This document shows positions 1 to 6,667 of a DNA stretch of 9,629 bases, one piece after another. Where the stretch lies: contig CAJODX010000030.1 in the NCBI GenBank assembly GCA_905233295.1, positions 1 to 9,629 of the forward strand, read 5' to 3'. The translations under genes were made by a program, and so were the position numbers. The stretch comes from an uncultured Synergistales bacterium (GTDB lineage: Bacteria > Synergistota > Synergistia > Synergistales > Aminobacteriaceae). Each line of letters starts with the position of its first letter. Position 1 is the first letter of the stretch. The notes beneath the pieces are model-generated. The model did not search any database. It saw only the letters and a list, made by a program, of their open reading frames with translations, and was not told the DNA's origin.

Positions 1-1
1 A

Positions 2-2149
2 TTTGCGCGGTGGGCGTTTGAAAAATTCAAAGGCGTTGAAGACAAACTCGGAACTCAAATGCGTGCTGTCGGTGAAGTGATGAGCATCGGGAAAAATTTC
101 AAAGAGGCTTTGCAGAAGGCTGTGCGTTCGCTTGAAAAAGACCGCTACGGGCTTGGCTTCGTGAAAAATTTTAACAGTCTTTCAAAAACGGAACTTTTAA
201 AGCTGCTTGAATATCCGAACAGTGAAAGATATTTCATTATTTATGAAGCATTACGTAAAGGCGCAACCGTCGAAGAAATTTTCAATCTTACGCACGTTAA
301 GGAATATTTCCTGAAACAGATTAAAGAACTCGTTGACGAAGAAGAAAAAATTTTGAAATTCAAAGGCACTCTTCCTCCCGATGAAATTCTTGTGCAGGCA
401 AAACGCGACGGCTTCAGCGACAAATATCTCGCGAAAATTCTCGGCATTCCCGAAGATTCTCTCAGAGAAAAACGCGAAAATCTTAACGTCAATGAAACAT
501 GGAGCGCGGTTCACGTCAGCGGCACTGAAAACGGAGCGTATTACTATTCAAGCTACAACGCCCCCGACGCTGTGAATAAAATTTCCGGCAACAAAAAAAT
601 TATGATTCTCGGTGGCGGACCGAACAGAATCGGACAGGGGATTGAATTTGATTACTGTTGCGTTCACGCGGCGCAGTCGTTAAAAAAACTCGGCTTTGAA
701 ACTATAATGGTCAACTGCAATCCCGAAACAGTTTCGACAGACTACGACACATCGGATAAATTATATTTTGAGCCGCTGACACTCGAAGACGTTCTGAGCA
801 TTTACAGAGCCGAAAAACCTCTGGGAGTTATTGCACAGTTCGGAGGTCAGACACCTTTGAACATTGCTTCGGAGCTTGAAAAAAACGGCGTGAAAATTCT
901 CGGGACTTCGCCGGAAATTATTGACTTGGCTGAAGACAGAGGAAGATTCAAAAATGTTATGGACAAACTTGGAATCCCTATGCCGGAGTCAGGCACAGCG
1001 TCAAATTTTGACGAGGCAAAGGCAATCGCGGATAAAATCGGCTATCCTGTAATGGTAAGACCTTCATATGTTCTCGGCGGTCGCGGAATGGAAATTGTTT
1101 ACGATGAAGAAAGTCTTGCGCGTTACGTCAAAGCTGCTGTCGGTGTAACGCCTGACAGACCGATTTTGATTGACAGATTTTTGAATCACGCGCTTGAATG
1201 TGAAGCTGACGCGATTTGCGATGGAACTCATGCGTATGTTCCGGCTGTAATGGAACATATCGAACTCGCAGGGATTCATTCGGGGGATTCTGCGTGTGTT
1301 TTGCCTTCCAGAAACATAAAACCCGAAGCTCTGGCAACGATTAAAGAATACACGCGGAAAATCGCCGAAGCCATGCACGTTGTAGGATTGATGAATATTC
1401 AATACGCGATTGAAAATGAAAAAGTTTTCGTTCTCGAAGCAAATCCGAGAGCATCAAGAACTGTTCCGCTCGTTTCAAAAGTCTGCGGAATAAAAATGGT
1501 GCCGCTCGCTGTTGAAGCCGTTACACGTGAACTCACCGGAAAAATTTCGCCTCTTGAAAAGCTTGGCGAGAAAAAAATTCCATATTACGGAGTCAAAGAA
1601 GCTGTTTTCCCGTTCAACATGTTCCAAGAGGTTGACCCCGTGTTAGGTCCTGAGATGAGGAGTACCGGCGAAGTCCTCGGGCTTGCGTTTGAACCCGGCG
1701 AAGCGTTTTTCAAAGCCGAGGAAGCCGCAAATTCAAAACTTCCGCTGTCGGGAAATGTTTTAATGTCAATCAGCGACAAAGACAAACACGAAATTTTAAA
1801 AATTGCGGAGAAATTCATCTCTGAAGGATTTAAAATTTTCGCGACTGAAGGTACGTATGAGTTTCTGAAAAATTCCGGCATAGCATGTGAAAAAGTCGGC
1901 AGTGAACGCCCGAACGCAGCTGACAGGATCATTAACGGTCAGATTCAGCTTGTTGTGAATACGCCGCGCGAAAAAGCTTTGACGAACACAGGTTCAATGT
2001 TACGCCGCAGCGCAGTTAAAGCCGGAGTTCCTTACATTACGACAGCCGCAGGAGCAGAAGCCGCAGCAAAAGGCATTGAAGCTGTAAAAAAACACGCGCC
2101 GGATTCTCTGAAATCTCTTCAGGAATGGCACGCGATGATTGAAAATTAA
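2..2149 (+). CDS. carB: Carbamoyl-phosphate synthase large subunit, C-terminal ~715 residues (5' end outside window)
   Basis: CarB uses glutamine-derived ammonia, bicarbonate and two ATP to make carbamoyl phosphate for pyrimidine and arginine synthesis, paired with the glutaminase subunit CarA. The frame is open to the left edge and its first residues (FARWAFEKF, then LGTQMRAVGEVM) are CarB interior sequence, so the ATG at 59 is an internal methionine and about one third of the protein is missing. The fragment contains the end of the first ATP-grasp half, the oligomerisation region (about residues 70-190), the second ATP-grasp carbamoyl-phosphate domain (about 195-570) with GGGPNRIGQG near 204-213 and the EANPRASRTVPLVSKVCG core, and a C-terminal MGS-like allosteric domain (about 575-715; starts near GNVLMSISDKDKHE). 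In known family members this last domain binds nucleotide or ornithine effectors. The visible part is intact, ends in TAA, and is followed at once by a terminator. It converges with nadD. The neighbouring carA is not visible and would be expected to the left. Confidence 0.97.
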   Translation, partial: FARWAFEKFKGVEDKLGTQMRAVGEVMSIGKNFKEALQKAVRSLEKDRYGLGFVKNFNSLSKTELLKLLEYPNSERYFIIYEALRKGATVEEIFNLTHVKEYFLKQIKELVDEEEKILKFKGTLPPDEILVQAKRDGFSDKYLAKILGIPEDSLREKRENLNVNETWSAVHVSGTENGAYYYSSYNAPDAVNKISGNKKIMILGGGPNRIGQGIEFDYCCVHAAQSLKKLGFETIMVNCNPETVSTDYDTSDKLYFEPLTLEDVLSIYRAEKPLGVIAQFGGQTPLNIASELEKNGVKILGTSPEIIDLAEDRGRFKNVMDKLGIPMPESGTASNFDEAKAIADKIGYPVMVRPSYVLGGRGMEIVYDEESLARYVKAAVGVTPDRPILIDRFLNHALECEADAICDGTHAYVPAVMEHIELAGIHSGDSACVLPSRNIKPEALATIKEYTRKIAEAMHVVGLMNIQYAIENEKVFVLEANPRASRTVPLVSKVCGIKMVPLAVEAVTRELTGKISPLEKLGEKKIPYYGVKEAVFPFNMFQEVDPVLGPEMRSTGEVLGLAFEPGEAFFKAEEAANSKLPLSGNVLMSISDKDKHEILKIAEKFISEGFKIFATEGTYEFLKNSGIACEKVGSERPNAADRIINGQIQLVVNTPREKALTNTGSMLRRSAVKAGVPYITTAAGAEAAAKGIEAVKKHAPDSLKSLQEWHAMIEN

Positions 2150-2155
2150 AATTTT

Positions 2156-2190
2156 AAAGCCGTCGTTTTTTAATGGCGGCTTTTTCTTTT
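2156..2190 (+). terminator. Rho-independent terminator of carB
   Basis: The arms AAAGCCGTCGTT (2156-2167) and AATGGCGGCTTT (2172-2183) form a 12-bp stem with two G-U pairs closing a TTTT loop, followed by TTCTTTT. It begins 7 nt after the carB stop. On the minus strand the same stem is followed by AAAATTTTAATTTT, a poorer U-tract, so it may also stop transcription coming from nadD, less efficiently. Confidence 0.9.
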
Positions 2191-2203
2191 GCAAATTTAA
2201 AAT

Positions 2204-2233
2204 TTCAAGCTTCAAGCTTCAAGCTTCAAGCTT
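2204..2233. repeat. Heptanucleotide tandem repeat (TTCAAGC)n, about 4.3 copies
   Basis: Four perfect copies of CAAGCTT lie at 2206-2212, 2213-2219, 2220-2226 and 2227-2233, with an extra TT in front. Each unit contains the palindrome AAGCTT, so copies can also pair with each other. The repeat sits in the 89-bp convergent gap between the carB terminator and the nadD stop codon (2239) and encodes nothing recognisable. Confidence 0.95.
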
Positions 2234-2238
2234 AAAGT

Positions 2239-2832
2239 TTAAAAAAGATAAAGATTGTTCGATTCTATATATATCTCAACGAGATGCGGGACTAAAAATC
2301 TTATGCCGCGTTTGTTTCGGATACGTTCGCGGATTTCTGTGCTTGAAATTGCAAACTGCGGAATTTCAATATATTTTAATTTGTCTTTTATAAAATCCGG
2401 CAGCTTTTCTATTCCCCTGACCGAATACCCCGGTCTTCTCGCAGTTACAAGAGTGCAAAGTTCGGGAATTTTTTCAAACTCATACCACGATGTTATAGAT
2501 AACATAGCGTCAAGTCCCGTTATGAAATATAAATCTTCGGGGTTAATGCCGGATTTTATGAACTCCTGTAACGTATCAACAGTGTGAGTTTCTTCGGTGC
2601 GGTCGATTTCGATTCTTGATACGGAATATTCAGTTACGCCTGCAGTGGCAAGAAGAGTCATCGCGTATCTGTCTTCAGCTGAAGCGATTTTCTGAGCGCG
2701 TTTATACGGAGGATCACCCGTCGGAACGAAAATTAATCTGTCGATCCCTAAATTTATTCTTGCTTCTTCGGCGGCGAGCAGATGTCCGTAATGTATCGGG
2801 TCAAACGTGCCGCCCATTATTCCTGTTTTCAT
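2239..2832 (-). CDS. nadD: Nicotinate-nucleotide adenylyltransferase
   Basis: NadD transfers AMP from ATP to nicotinate mononucleotide, giving deamido-NAD, the penultimate step of NAD synthesis. The 197-residue length suits the family. The nucleotidyltransferase signature GGTFDPIHYGH lies at residues 7-17, the FVPTGDPPYK loop at 35-44, an FITGLDAMLSITSW segment (the usual G-x-D...W region) at 103-116, and ISSTEIR at 162-168, followed by the typical C-terminal VPHLVEIYI. The ATG at 2832 puts the signature in its normal place. It begins 12 nt after the obgE stop, and the gap (AAAATAAAAGCT) has no Shine-Dalgarno sequence, so translation may be coupled to obgE. It is the last gene of the block. 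The yqeK and rsfS genes that often follow nadD in Firmicutes are absent here, because the next gene is the convergent carB. Confidence 0.96.
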   Translation of the reverse strand: MKTGIMGGTFDPIHYGHLLAAEEARINLGIDRLIFVPTGDPPYKRAQKIASAEDRYAMTLLATAGVTEYSVSRIEIDRTEETHTVDTLQEFIKSGINPEDLYFITGLDAMLSITSWYEFEKIPELCTLVTARRPGYSVRGIEKLPDFIKDKLKYIEIPQFAISSTEIRERIRNKRGIRFLVPHLVEIYIESNNLYLF

Positions 2833-2844
2833 AGCTTTTATTTT

Positions 2845-4140
2845 TTAAGTTACGATTTCGGGTTCAAAATCAAATTCGATTTCACCTATATAAACTTTAT
2901 CGCCTTCACGCGCCCCTGCGGCTTCGAGAGCTTCTTCAACGTTGAGGGATTTCAATAAACGCGAAAATTTCTGCAAAGCGTCTTCGTGTTCAAAATTAAT
3001 TCTTGAAACGGATTTTTCAAAATTTTCATGTTCAACACGGAAGCTTCCGTCAGCCTGTCTGATAATCTGAACGGGAGCATGTGATGCCTTTCGGGAAAAT
3101 TTTTTCGGCGTGAGTTCGATTAATTCATTTGCATCGTAATCGAGTTTCACAGCCGGAGTTTTTCGGACTAAAGCCGCGATATTTTTTATCAGTTCGGGAA
3201 TGTTTTCGCCCGTCAGCGCACTGACAGCAATGTAAGACGCTGAAATTTTTTCCGCTTCAGCCTTCAGAATTTCTGAATTTTCTTCAGTGCCTTCGATGTC
3301 AGTTTTGTTCCCGATTACAATGCATGGACGTGAAGCCAAGTCCGCTCCGTATTCTTTAAATTCGTTTATGAGTGCGTGAAATGTTTCGGCGGGATTTTTT
3401 TGCGACAGATCTATGACGTGAAGCAAAATCCTTGTGCGTTCAACGTGCCTCAGAAATTGCAAGCCAAGTCCTTTGCCTTCGTGAGCGCCTTCGATAAGTC
3501 CGGGCAAATCCGCGATGACGACTTTAGCATCATCAACGGCAAGAACTCCGAGATTCGGTGAAAGAGTTGTGAAAGGGTAGCCTGCGATTTTAGGTTTTGC
3601 TCCGCTGATAGCTGCGAGTATGCTGGATTTTCCGGCGTTTGGGAAACCTGCAAGTCCGACATCGGCGATTAATTTTAATTCGAGAATTAAATTTTTTTCT
3701 TCACCCGGATCGCCTTTCTCTGCAAATTTCGGAGCGCGTCTTGATGATGTAGCAAAATGTGAATTTCCTCTGCCGCCGCGTCCGCCGTGAGCCGCAATAA
3801 AATTTTGTCCGGGTTCAACGAGGTCAGCAAGAATATTCCCGTCAGAATCTTTTATTAAAGTCCCGCACGGTACGAAAATTTTCAAATCTTCGCCGTTAGC
3901 TCCCGTCCGCATTGCGCCTGAGCCGTGTCCTGCGTGTCCTGCCTGAAAACGTTTATCATATTCAAAGTCCGCGAGCGTTACGATACCTCCGACAGCTTCG
4001 ATGATTACATCGCCGCCTTTGCCTCCGTCAGCACCGTCAGGACCGCCCTTGGGTACGAATTTTTCGCGCCGGAAACTTAAAGCTCCGTTGCCGCCGCGTC
4101 CAGCCTTTACAAAAATTTCTGCAATATCTACAAATTTCAT
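2845..4140 (-). CDS. obgE: GTPase Obg (ribosome-assembly / stress GTPase)
   Basis: Obg is an essential cytoplasmic P-loop GTPase that binds the 50S subunit in assembly and responds to (p)ppGpp. The 431 residues cover all three expected parts. The glycine-rich Obg fold is at about 1-158 (KAGRGGNGALSFRREKFVPKGG near the start). The G domain follows with G1 GFPNAGKSS (165-173), TT of switch I (191-192), G3 DLPG (211-214), G4 NKTD (278-281) and G5 SALTG (307-311). A C-terminal OCT domain, present in many but not all Obg proteins, spans about 350-431 (NVEEALEAAGAREGDKVYIG). The start MKFVDIAEIFVK matches the family's usual start. It follows rpmA by 62 nt, and that gap holds a terminator-like hairpin. 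The 20 nt before the ATG are A/T only except one C and carry no Shine-Dalgarno sequence, which is odd for an essential gene. nadD follows 12 nt downstream. Confidence 0.98.
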   Translation of the reverse strand: MKFVDIAEIFVKAGRGGNGALSFRREKFVPKGGPDGADGGKGGDVIIEAVGGIVTLADFEYDKRFQAGHAGHGSGAMRTGANGEDLKIFVPCGTLIKDSDGNILADLVEPGQNFIAAHGGRGGRGNSHFATSSRRAPKFAEKGDPGEEKNLILELKLIADVGLAGFPNAGKSSILAAISGAKPKIAGYPFTTLSPNLGVLAVDDAKVVIADLPGLIEGAHEGKGLGLQFLRHVERTRILLHVIDLSQKNPAETFHALINEFKEYGADLASRPCIVIGNKTDIEGTEENSEILKAEAEKISASYIAVSALTGENIPELIKNIAALVRKTPAVKLDYDANELIELTPKKFSRKASHAPVQIIRQADGSFRVEHENFEKSVSRINFEHEDALQKFSRLLKSLNVEEALEAAGAREGDKVYIGEIEFDFEPEIVT

Positions 4141-4150
4141 TTAAAATTTA

Positions 4151-4187
4151 AAAAAAAGTTAAAAAAATTTGCCCCCTTGCAGGGGCA
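4151..4187 (-). terminator. Intercistronic hairpin with T-tracts between rpmA and obgE (putative terminator/attenuator)
   Basis: Read on the minus strand, TGCCCCT (4187-4181) pairs with GGGGGCA (4176-4170) through a GCAA tetraloop (GNRA type, 4180-4177). This is a GC-rich 7-bp stem with one G-U pair at the loop. It is followed by AA, seven T (4167-4161), AAC and seven more T (4157-4151). This is a good intrinsic-terminator shape placed directly before the obgE start, so it probably gives partial termination rather than complete separation. Confidence 0.75.
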
Positions 4188-4202
4188 TTAACAAACTTAA
4201 AA

Positions 4203-4490
4203 TTACTCAGCTGTCTCGGGAATGACCGAAACAAATTTTCTTGAACGGCTCGTGTGATAGTCAACCTTACCGGGGACAAGCGCGAATAATGTAAAGTCGC
4301 GTCCCTGTCCGACATGTTTGCCCGGATGGACTCTTGTGCCGCACTGACGAACCAAAATGCTTCCGGCACTGACTGTCTGTCCTGCGAAAACTTTAATTCC
4401 GCGATACTTGGGCTGGCTGTCGCGTCCGTTGGTGGAGCTTCCCTGACCTTTTTTGTGCGCAAAAAACTGTAAATCAAAACTAAATTTCAT
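4203..4490 (-). CDS. rpmA: 50S ribosomal protein L27, with cleavable N-terminal extension
   Basis: L27 sits at the peptidyl-transferase centre of the 50S subunit. The core GSSTNGRDSQPKYRG (18-32), AGQTVSAGSILVRQCGTR (36-53) and HPGKHVGQGRDFTLFA (55-70) identifies it, and 95 residues is normal. Residues 1-10 form the extension MKFSFDLQFF, followed by AHKKG. This matches the LQFF-A-(S/H)KKG site known in Staphylococcus L27, where the protease Prp cuts after FF, so the mature protein would start at A11 like E. coli L27 (AHKK...). The protease gene is directly upstream and overlaps the start by 4 nt (ATGA). A GGAGG sequence at 4505-4501 lies 10 nt before the ATG. Cleavage itself is inferred from the motif. 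Confidence 0.98.
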   Translation of the reverse strand: MKFSFDLQFFAHKKGQGSSTNGRDSQPKYRGIKVFAGQTVSAGSILVRQCGTRVHPGKHVGQGRDFTLFALVPGKVDYHTSRSRKFVSVIPETAE

Positions 4491-4819
4491 TGTTTAACTT
4501 CCTCCGTGTTAATTTTCACGTAACCGGCATTATCAGCGGCAATAATTTTCAGAGATTCCGCAACAGTCTTAACGAGCAGCGAAATTTTTTCGGAATATTT
4601 TTTCTGCCACGAAATTTTTATCAAAGGTATTTCGTCATTAATCTGAATTACAAGACTGTTGAGCCTTGCAACGTCAGACAGCCCCAACATTAAAGACTGC
4701 ATAAGAACGCTGACGGCGGCACAGATTATATCGCTGCCCCTGTCGGCATAATTTGAATGTCCTTTGCTTTCAATCCCGGTTAATTTTTTGTCCTGATAGA
4801 AAAGAGTGATTTCGATCAA
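4487..4819 (-). CDS. prp: Ribosomal-processing cysteine protease Prp (YsxB family)
   Basis: Prp removes the N-terminal extension of L27 in Firmicutes and relatives. The signature GHSNYADRGSDIICAAVS (residues 20-37) matches the family, with likely catalytic residues His21 and Cys33. Their 12-residue separation equals that of the dyad reported for S. aureus Prp. The length of 110 residues is normal, and its place between rplU and rpmA is the classical one. The start is TTG at 4819. This is well constrained: the same frame is closed by the rplU TAA at 4828-4826, only two codons (GAA GCC) upstream, and MIEITLFY matches family N-termini. No convincing Shine-Dalgarno sequence precedes it, so coupling to rplU (6-nt gap) is likely. 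The stop overlaps the rpmA start. Confidence 0.94.
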   Translation of the reverse strand: MIEITLFYQDKKLTGIESKGHSNYADRGSDIICAAVSVLMQSLMLGLSDVARLNSLVIQINDEIPLIKISWQKKYSEKISLLVKTVAESLKIIAADNAGYVKINTEEVKQ

Positions 4820-4825
4820 GGCTTC

Positions 4826-5140
4826 TTATGCTTCGATATTTCTGATTACGACTTCAGTGAAATACTGGCGATGTCCGCGCATTTTGCGGATATTTTTCTT
4901 GCTCTTGTATTTGAATACGAGAACTTTATCGGCTCTTGCCTGTTTGATGATTTCAGCCGTAACTCTTGCGCCGGTTATATAAGGATCGCCGAATTTTGTT
5001 TCAGTGCCTTCGCCGCCGATCGCGAGAATTTTGTCGAAAATAATTTCGGTGCTTGTTTCGCCGTGAAGTTTTTCGACTCTGAATTTATCGCCGACACTTG
5101 CGCGATACTGTTTGCCGCCTGTTTCGATTACTGCGTACAT
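4826..5140 (-). CDS. rplU: 50S ribosomal protein L21
   Basis: L21 binds 23S rRNA in the large subunit. The 104-residue protein starts MYAVIETGGKQYRASVGD, the standard L21 N-terminus, contains the GDPYITGARVTAEI segment (51-64), and ends with the conserved basic rRNA-binding stretch KSKKNIRKMRGHRQYFTEV (79-97). It is the first gene of the rplU-prp-rpmA-obgE-nadD block. A strong AAGGAGG ribosome binding site precedes its ATG by 10 nt. An extended -10 promoter and a leader of roughly 80 nt precede it, and the leader holds a possible attenuator hairpin. Regulation by L21 through a leader element is known in some Firmicutes, but I cannot confirm that this leader belongs to that family. Confidence 0.98.
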   Translation of the reverse strand: MYAVIETGGKQYRASVGDKFRVEKLHGETSTEIIFDKILAIGGEGTETKFGDPYITGARVTAEIIKQARADKVLVFKYKSKKNIRKMRGHRQYFTEVVIRNIEA

Positions 5141-5150
5141 AAAAATTTTT

Positions 5151-5157
5151 CCTCCTT
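5151..5157 (-). promoter_or_regulatory. Ribosome binding site of rplU
   Basis: Minus strand AAGGAGG, separated from the rplU ATG (5140) by the 10-nt spacer AAAAATTTTT. The same spacer sequence is found before purC. Confidence 0.93.
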
Positions 5158-5163
5158 ACGCTG

Positions 5164-5203
5164 AAAAAAGGCTCACGAAAATTTTTTGTGATTTTTTGCC
5201 CTT
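5164..5203 (-). promoter_or_regulatory. rplU leader hairpin with U-run (putative attenuator or r-protein leader element)
   Basis: Within the rplU 5' leader, minus strand AAGGGC (5203-5198) can pair with GCCTT (5172-5168, one G bulged), and an inner CAC/GTG pair flanks an A/T-rich loop. The outer arm runs into GCCTTTTTT (5172-5164). The shape resembles an intrinsic terminator located before the rplU ribosome binding site. It could be an attenuator, a remnant terminator for read-through from purF, or an L21-type leader. The AT-rich middle makes the fold uncertain. Confidence 0.5.
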
Positions 5204-5229
5204 CTCAAGCGCGAATTAAATGCAACGAA

Positions 5230-5256
5230 ATTATAACAGAATTTCCGCAATAACAA
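5230..5256 (-). promoter_or_regulatory. Sigma-A-type extended -10 promoter of the rplU block
   Basis: Minus strand TGTTATAAT (5238-5230) is a perfect extended -10 (TGnTATAAT). A weak -35, TTGTTA (5256-5251), lies 15 bp upstream; 16- or 17-bp alternatives are poorer hexamers. Transcription would start near 5223, giving a leader of about 80 nt before rplU. The promoter sits in the only gap longer than 100 bp in the window (5141-5275), immediately after the purF stop. Confidence 0.8.
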
Positions 5257-5275
5257 ATTATTTTAATTTTCATTT

Positions 5276-6655
5276 TCATGCAAAAACGGGAACTTCCATC
5301 GGATAATTTCCATCAAAACACGCCTTGCAGTACAAATCTTCACCGCAGACTTCACGCAGACTTTCTTCACTCAGATACGTGAGGGAATCCGCTCCCATAT
5401 ATTCGCAGATTTCTTCCGAAGATTTCTGAACAGCGATTAATTTTTCCCTGTGCGGCGTGTCAATTCCGAAATAACACGAAAATTTTACTTCAGGCGATGC
5501 CGCGCAGACGTGAATCTCTTTTGCTCCTGCATCACGCAGATGTTTCACGATTCGTCTTAAAGTCGTGCCGCGGACTATTGAATCATCAATGAGAATTAAT
5601 CTTTTATTTTCAATATTGTGTTTTATGGTGGCGAGTTTTATTCTCACTGCATCATCGCGCATTTCCTGAACAGGCAGAATGAAAGTCCGTCCCATGTATT
5701 TGTTTTTGATTAATCCTTCTCCGTAAGGAATCCCCGAAGCTTCAGCATAGCCGATAGCAGCAGGTATTCCAGAGTCAGGAACAGCCATAACGACATCGGC
5801 TTCGATTTTTCTCTGTTTCGCCAGCATCATTCCGCAGCGTCTTCGGAACTCATAAACGCTCACACCGTCAACAATGCTGTCGGGTCTTGCAAAATAAACG
5901 AGTTCAAAAACACAGAGATTTTTTTTGCATATGCACGAAGGCGGAATACTCTTCAAACCGTCTTTGTCAATGATGACGATTTCTCCCGGCTGAATATCGC
6001 GGACAAATTCAGCGTCAAGGGCTTCAAGTGCGCAGGTTTCAGACGCAAGAACCCATCCCGAATCATTCGAGAGCTTGCCTATACACAAAGGGTGAAGTCC
6101 GTAAGGGTCGCGGACTCCGATTAATTTATCTCCTATCGTGATGACGAGAACATACGCGCCTTTAATCAAACTCATCGCGTTTTTGATTCCGCCTTCAATG
6201 CCGCGTGAACCGTGCTGGCAAATCAAATTCAAGATTGACTCCGAGTCGCTTGTCGTGTGAAAGATAACACCCTCGTCCGTAAGCATTTCGCGGAGACTGT
6301 CAGCATTTACTAAATTTCCGTTGTGAGCCAGAGCGATTTCGCCGAGCCTACACGATGCTGCCAAAGGCTGTGCGCTTCTGACACTGGCATCTCCTGCCGT
6401 TGAATATCGAACGTGCCCTATGGCGATATTGCCGGGAAAATCTGCGAATGTTTCACCTCGAAAAACTTCGCCTGCAAGTCCAAGACCTTTTCTTAATTCC
6501 ATTACAGCGTGATTGTTCGCGGCTATTCCTGCGCTCTCCTGACCTCTGTGCTGCAAGGCATAAAGACCGTAATAAACAAGATGAGCAGCGTTTTGATTTT
6601 CACCGCTGCAATATACCCCGATCACTCCGCACTCCTCGTGAATTTCTTCTGACAT
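5276..6655 (-). CDS. purF: Amidophosphoribosyltransferase (glutamine PRPP amidotransferase), Fe-S type
   Basis: PurF catalyses the committed step of purine synthesis: glutamine plus PRPP to phosphoribosylamine. The 459 residues begin with a short propeptide MSEEIHEE before Cys9 (CGVIGVY), the N-terminal nucleophile exposed after self-cleavage. The glutaminase domain shows ALQHRGQESAGIA (33-45), GHVRYSTAG (80-88) and HNGN (111-114). The C-terminal phosphoribosyltransferase domain has the PRPP loop ILIDDSIVRGTT (354-365). Cys248, Cys394, Cys443 and Cys446 (YCKACFDGNYP) correspond to the four [4Fe-4S] ligands of the Bacillus subtilis enzyme, so the protein is probably oxygen-sensitive. Feedback inhibition by AMP/GMP is known for the family. 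It starts 12 nt after the purC stop (TTTTAAAAAAAC, no Shine-Dalgarno), implying coupling to purC. It is the last gene of its block, and no terminator is evident after it. Confidence 0.98.
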   Translation of the reverse strand: MSEEIHEECGVIGVYCSGENQNAAHLVYYGLYALQHRGQESAGIAANNHAVMELRKGLGLAGEVFRGETFADFPGNIAIGHVRYSTAGDASVRSAQPLAASCRLGEIALAHNGNLVNADSLREMLTDEGVIFHTTSDSESILNLICQHGSRGIEGGIKNAMSLIKGAYVLVITIGDKLIGVRDPYGLHPLCIGKLSNDSGWVLASETCALEALDAEFVRDIQPGEIVIIDKDGLKSIPPSCICKKNLCVFELVYFARPDSIVDGVSVYEFRRRCGMMLAKQRKIEADVVMAVPDSGIPAAIGYAEASGIPYGEGLIKNKYMGRTFILPVQEMRDDAVRIKLATIKHNIENKRLILIDDSIVRGTTLRRIVKHLRDAGAKEIHVCAASPEVKFSCYFGIDTPHREKLIAVQKSSEEICEYMGADSLTYLSEESLREVCGEDLYCKACFDGNYPMEVPVFA

Positions 6656-6667
6656 GTTTTTTTAAAA

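Noticed and set aside
59..61. ATG at 59 as the start of carB
   Set aside because: The frame continues upstream to the window edge with CarB-like sequence (RWAFEKF), so this is an internal Met.
241..575. Open frames opposite to or overlapping carB
   Set aside because: They lie wholly within carB, which shows clear family motifs; their products have skewed composition and no recognisable domain.
2204..2233. Repeat cluster as a CRISPR array
   Set aside because: The units are 7 bp and directly adjacent with no spacers.
2139..2393. Plus-strand frame running from the carB end through the terminator and repeat
   Set aside because: It crosses the terminator and is antisense to nadD; its product is low-complexity.
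4189..4194. TTGTTA before the rpmA/obgE hairpin as a -35 element for obgE
   Set aside because: No -10-like hexamer lies at the right distance; that stretch is the GC-rich hairpin.
4148..4477. Alternative minus-strand frame overlapping rpmA
   Set aside because: It is a shifted frame of the L27 gene and has no family resemblance; rpmA in the other frame is unambiguous.
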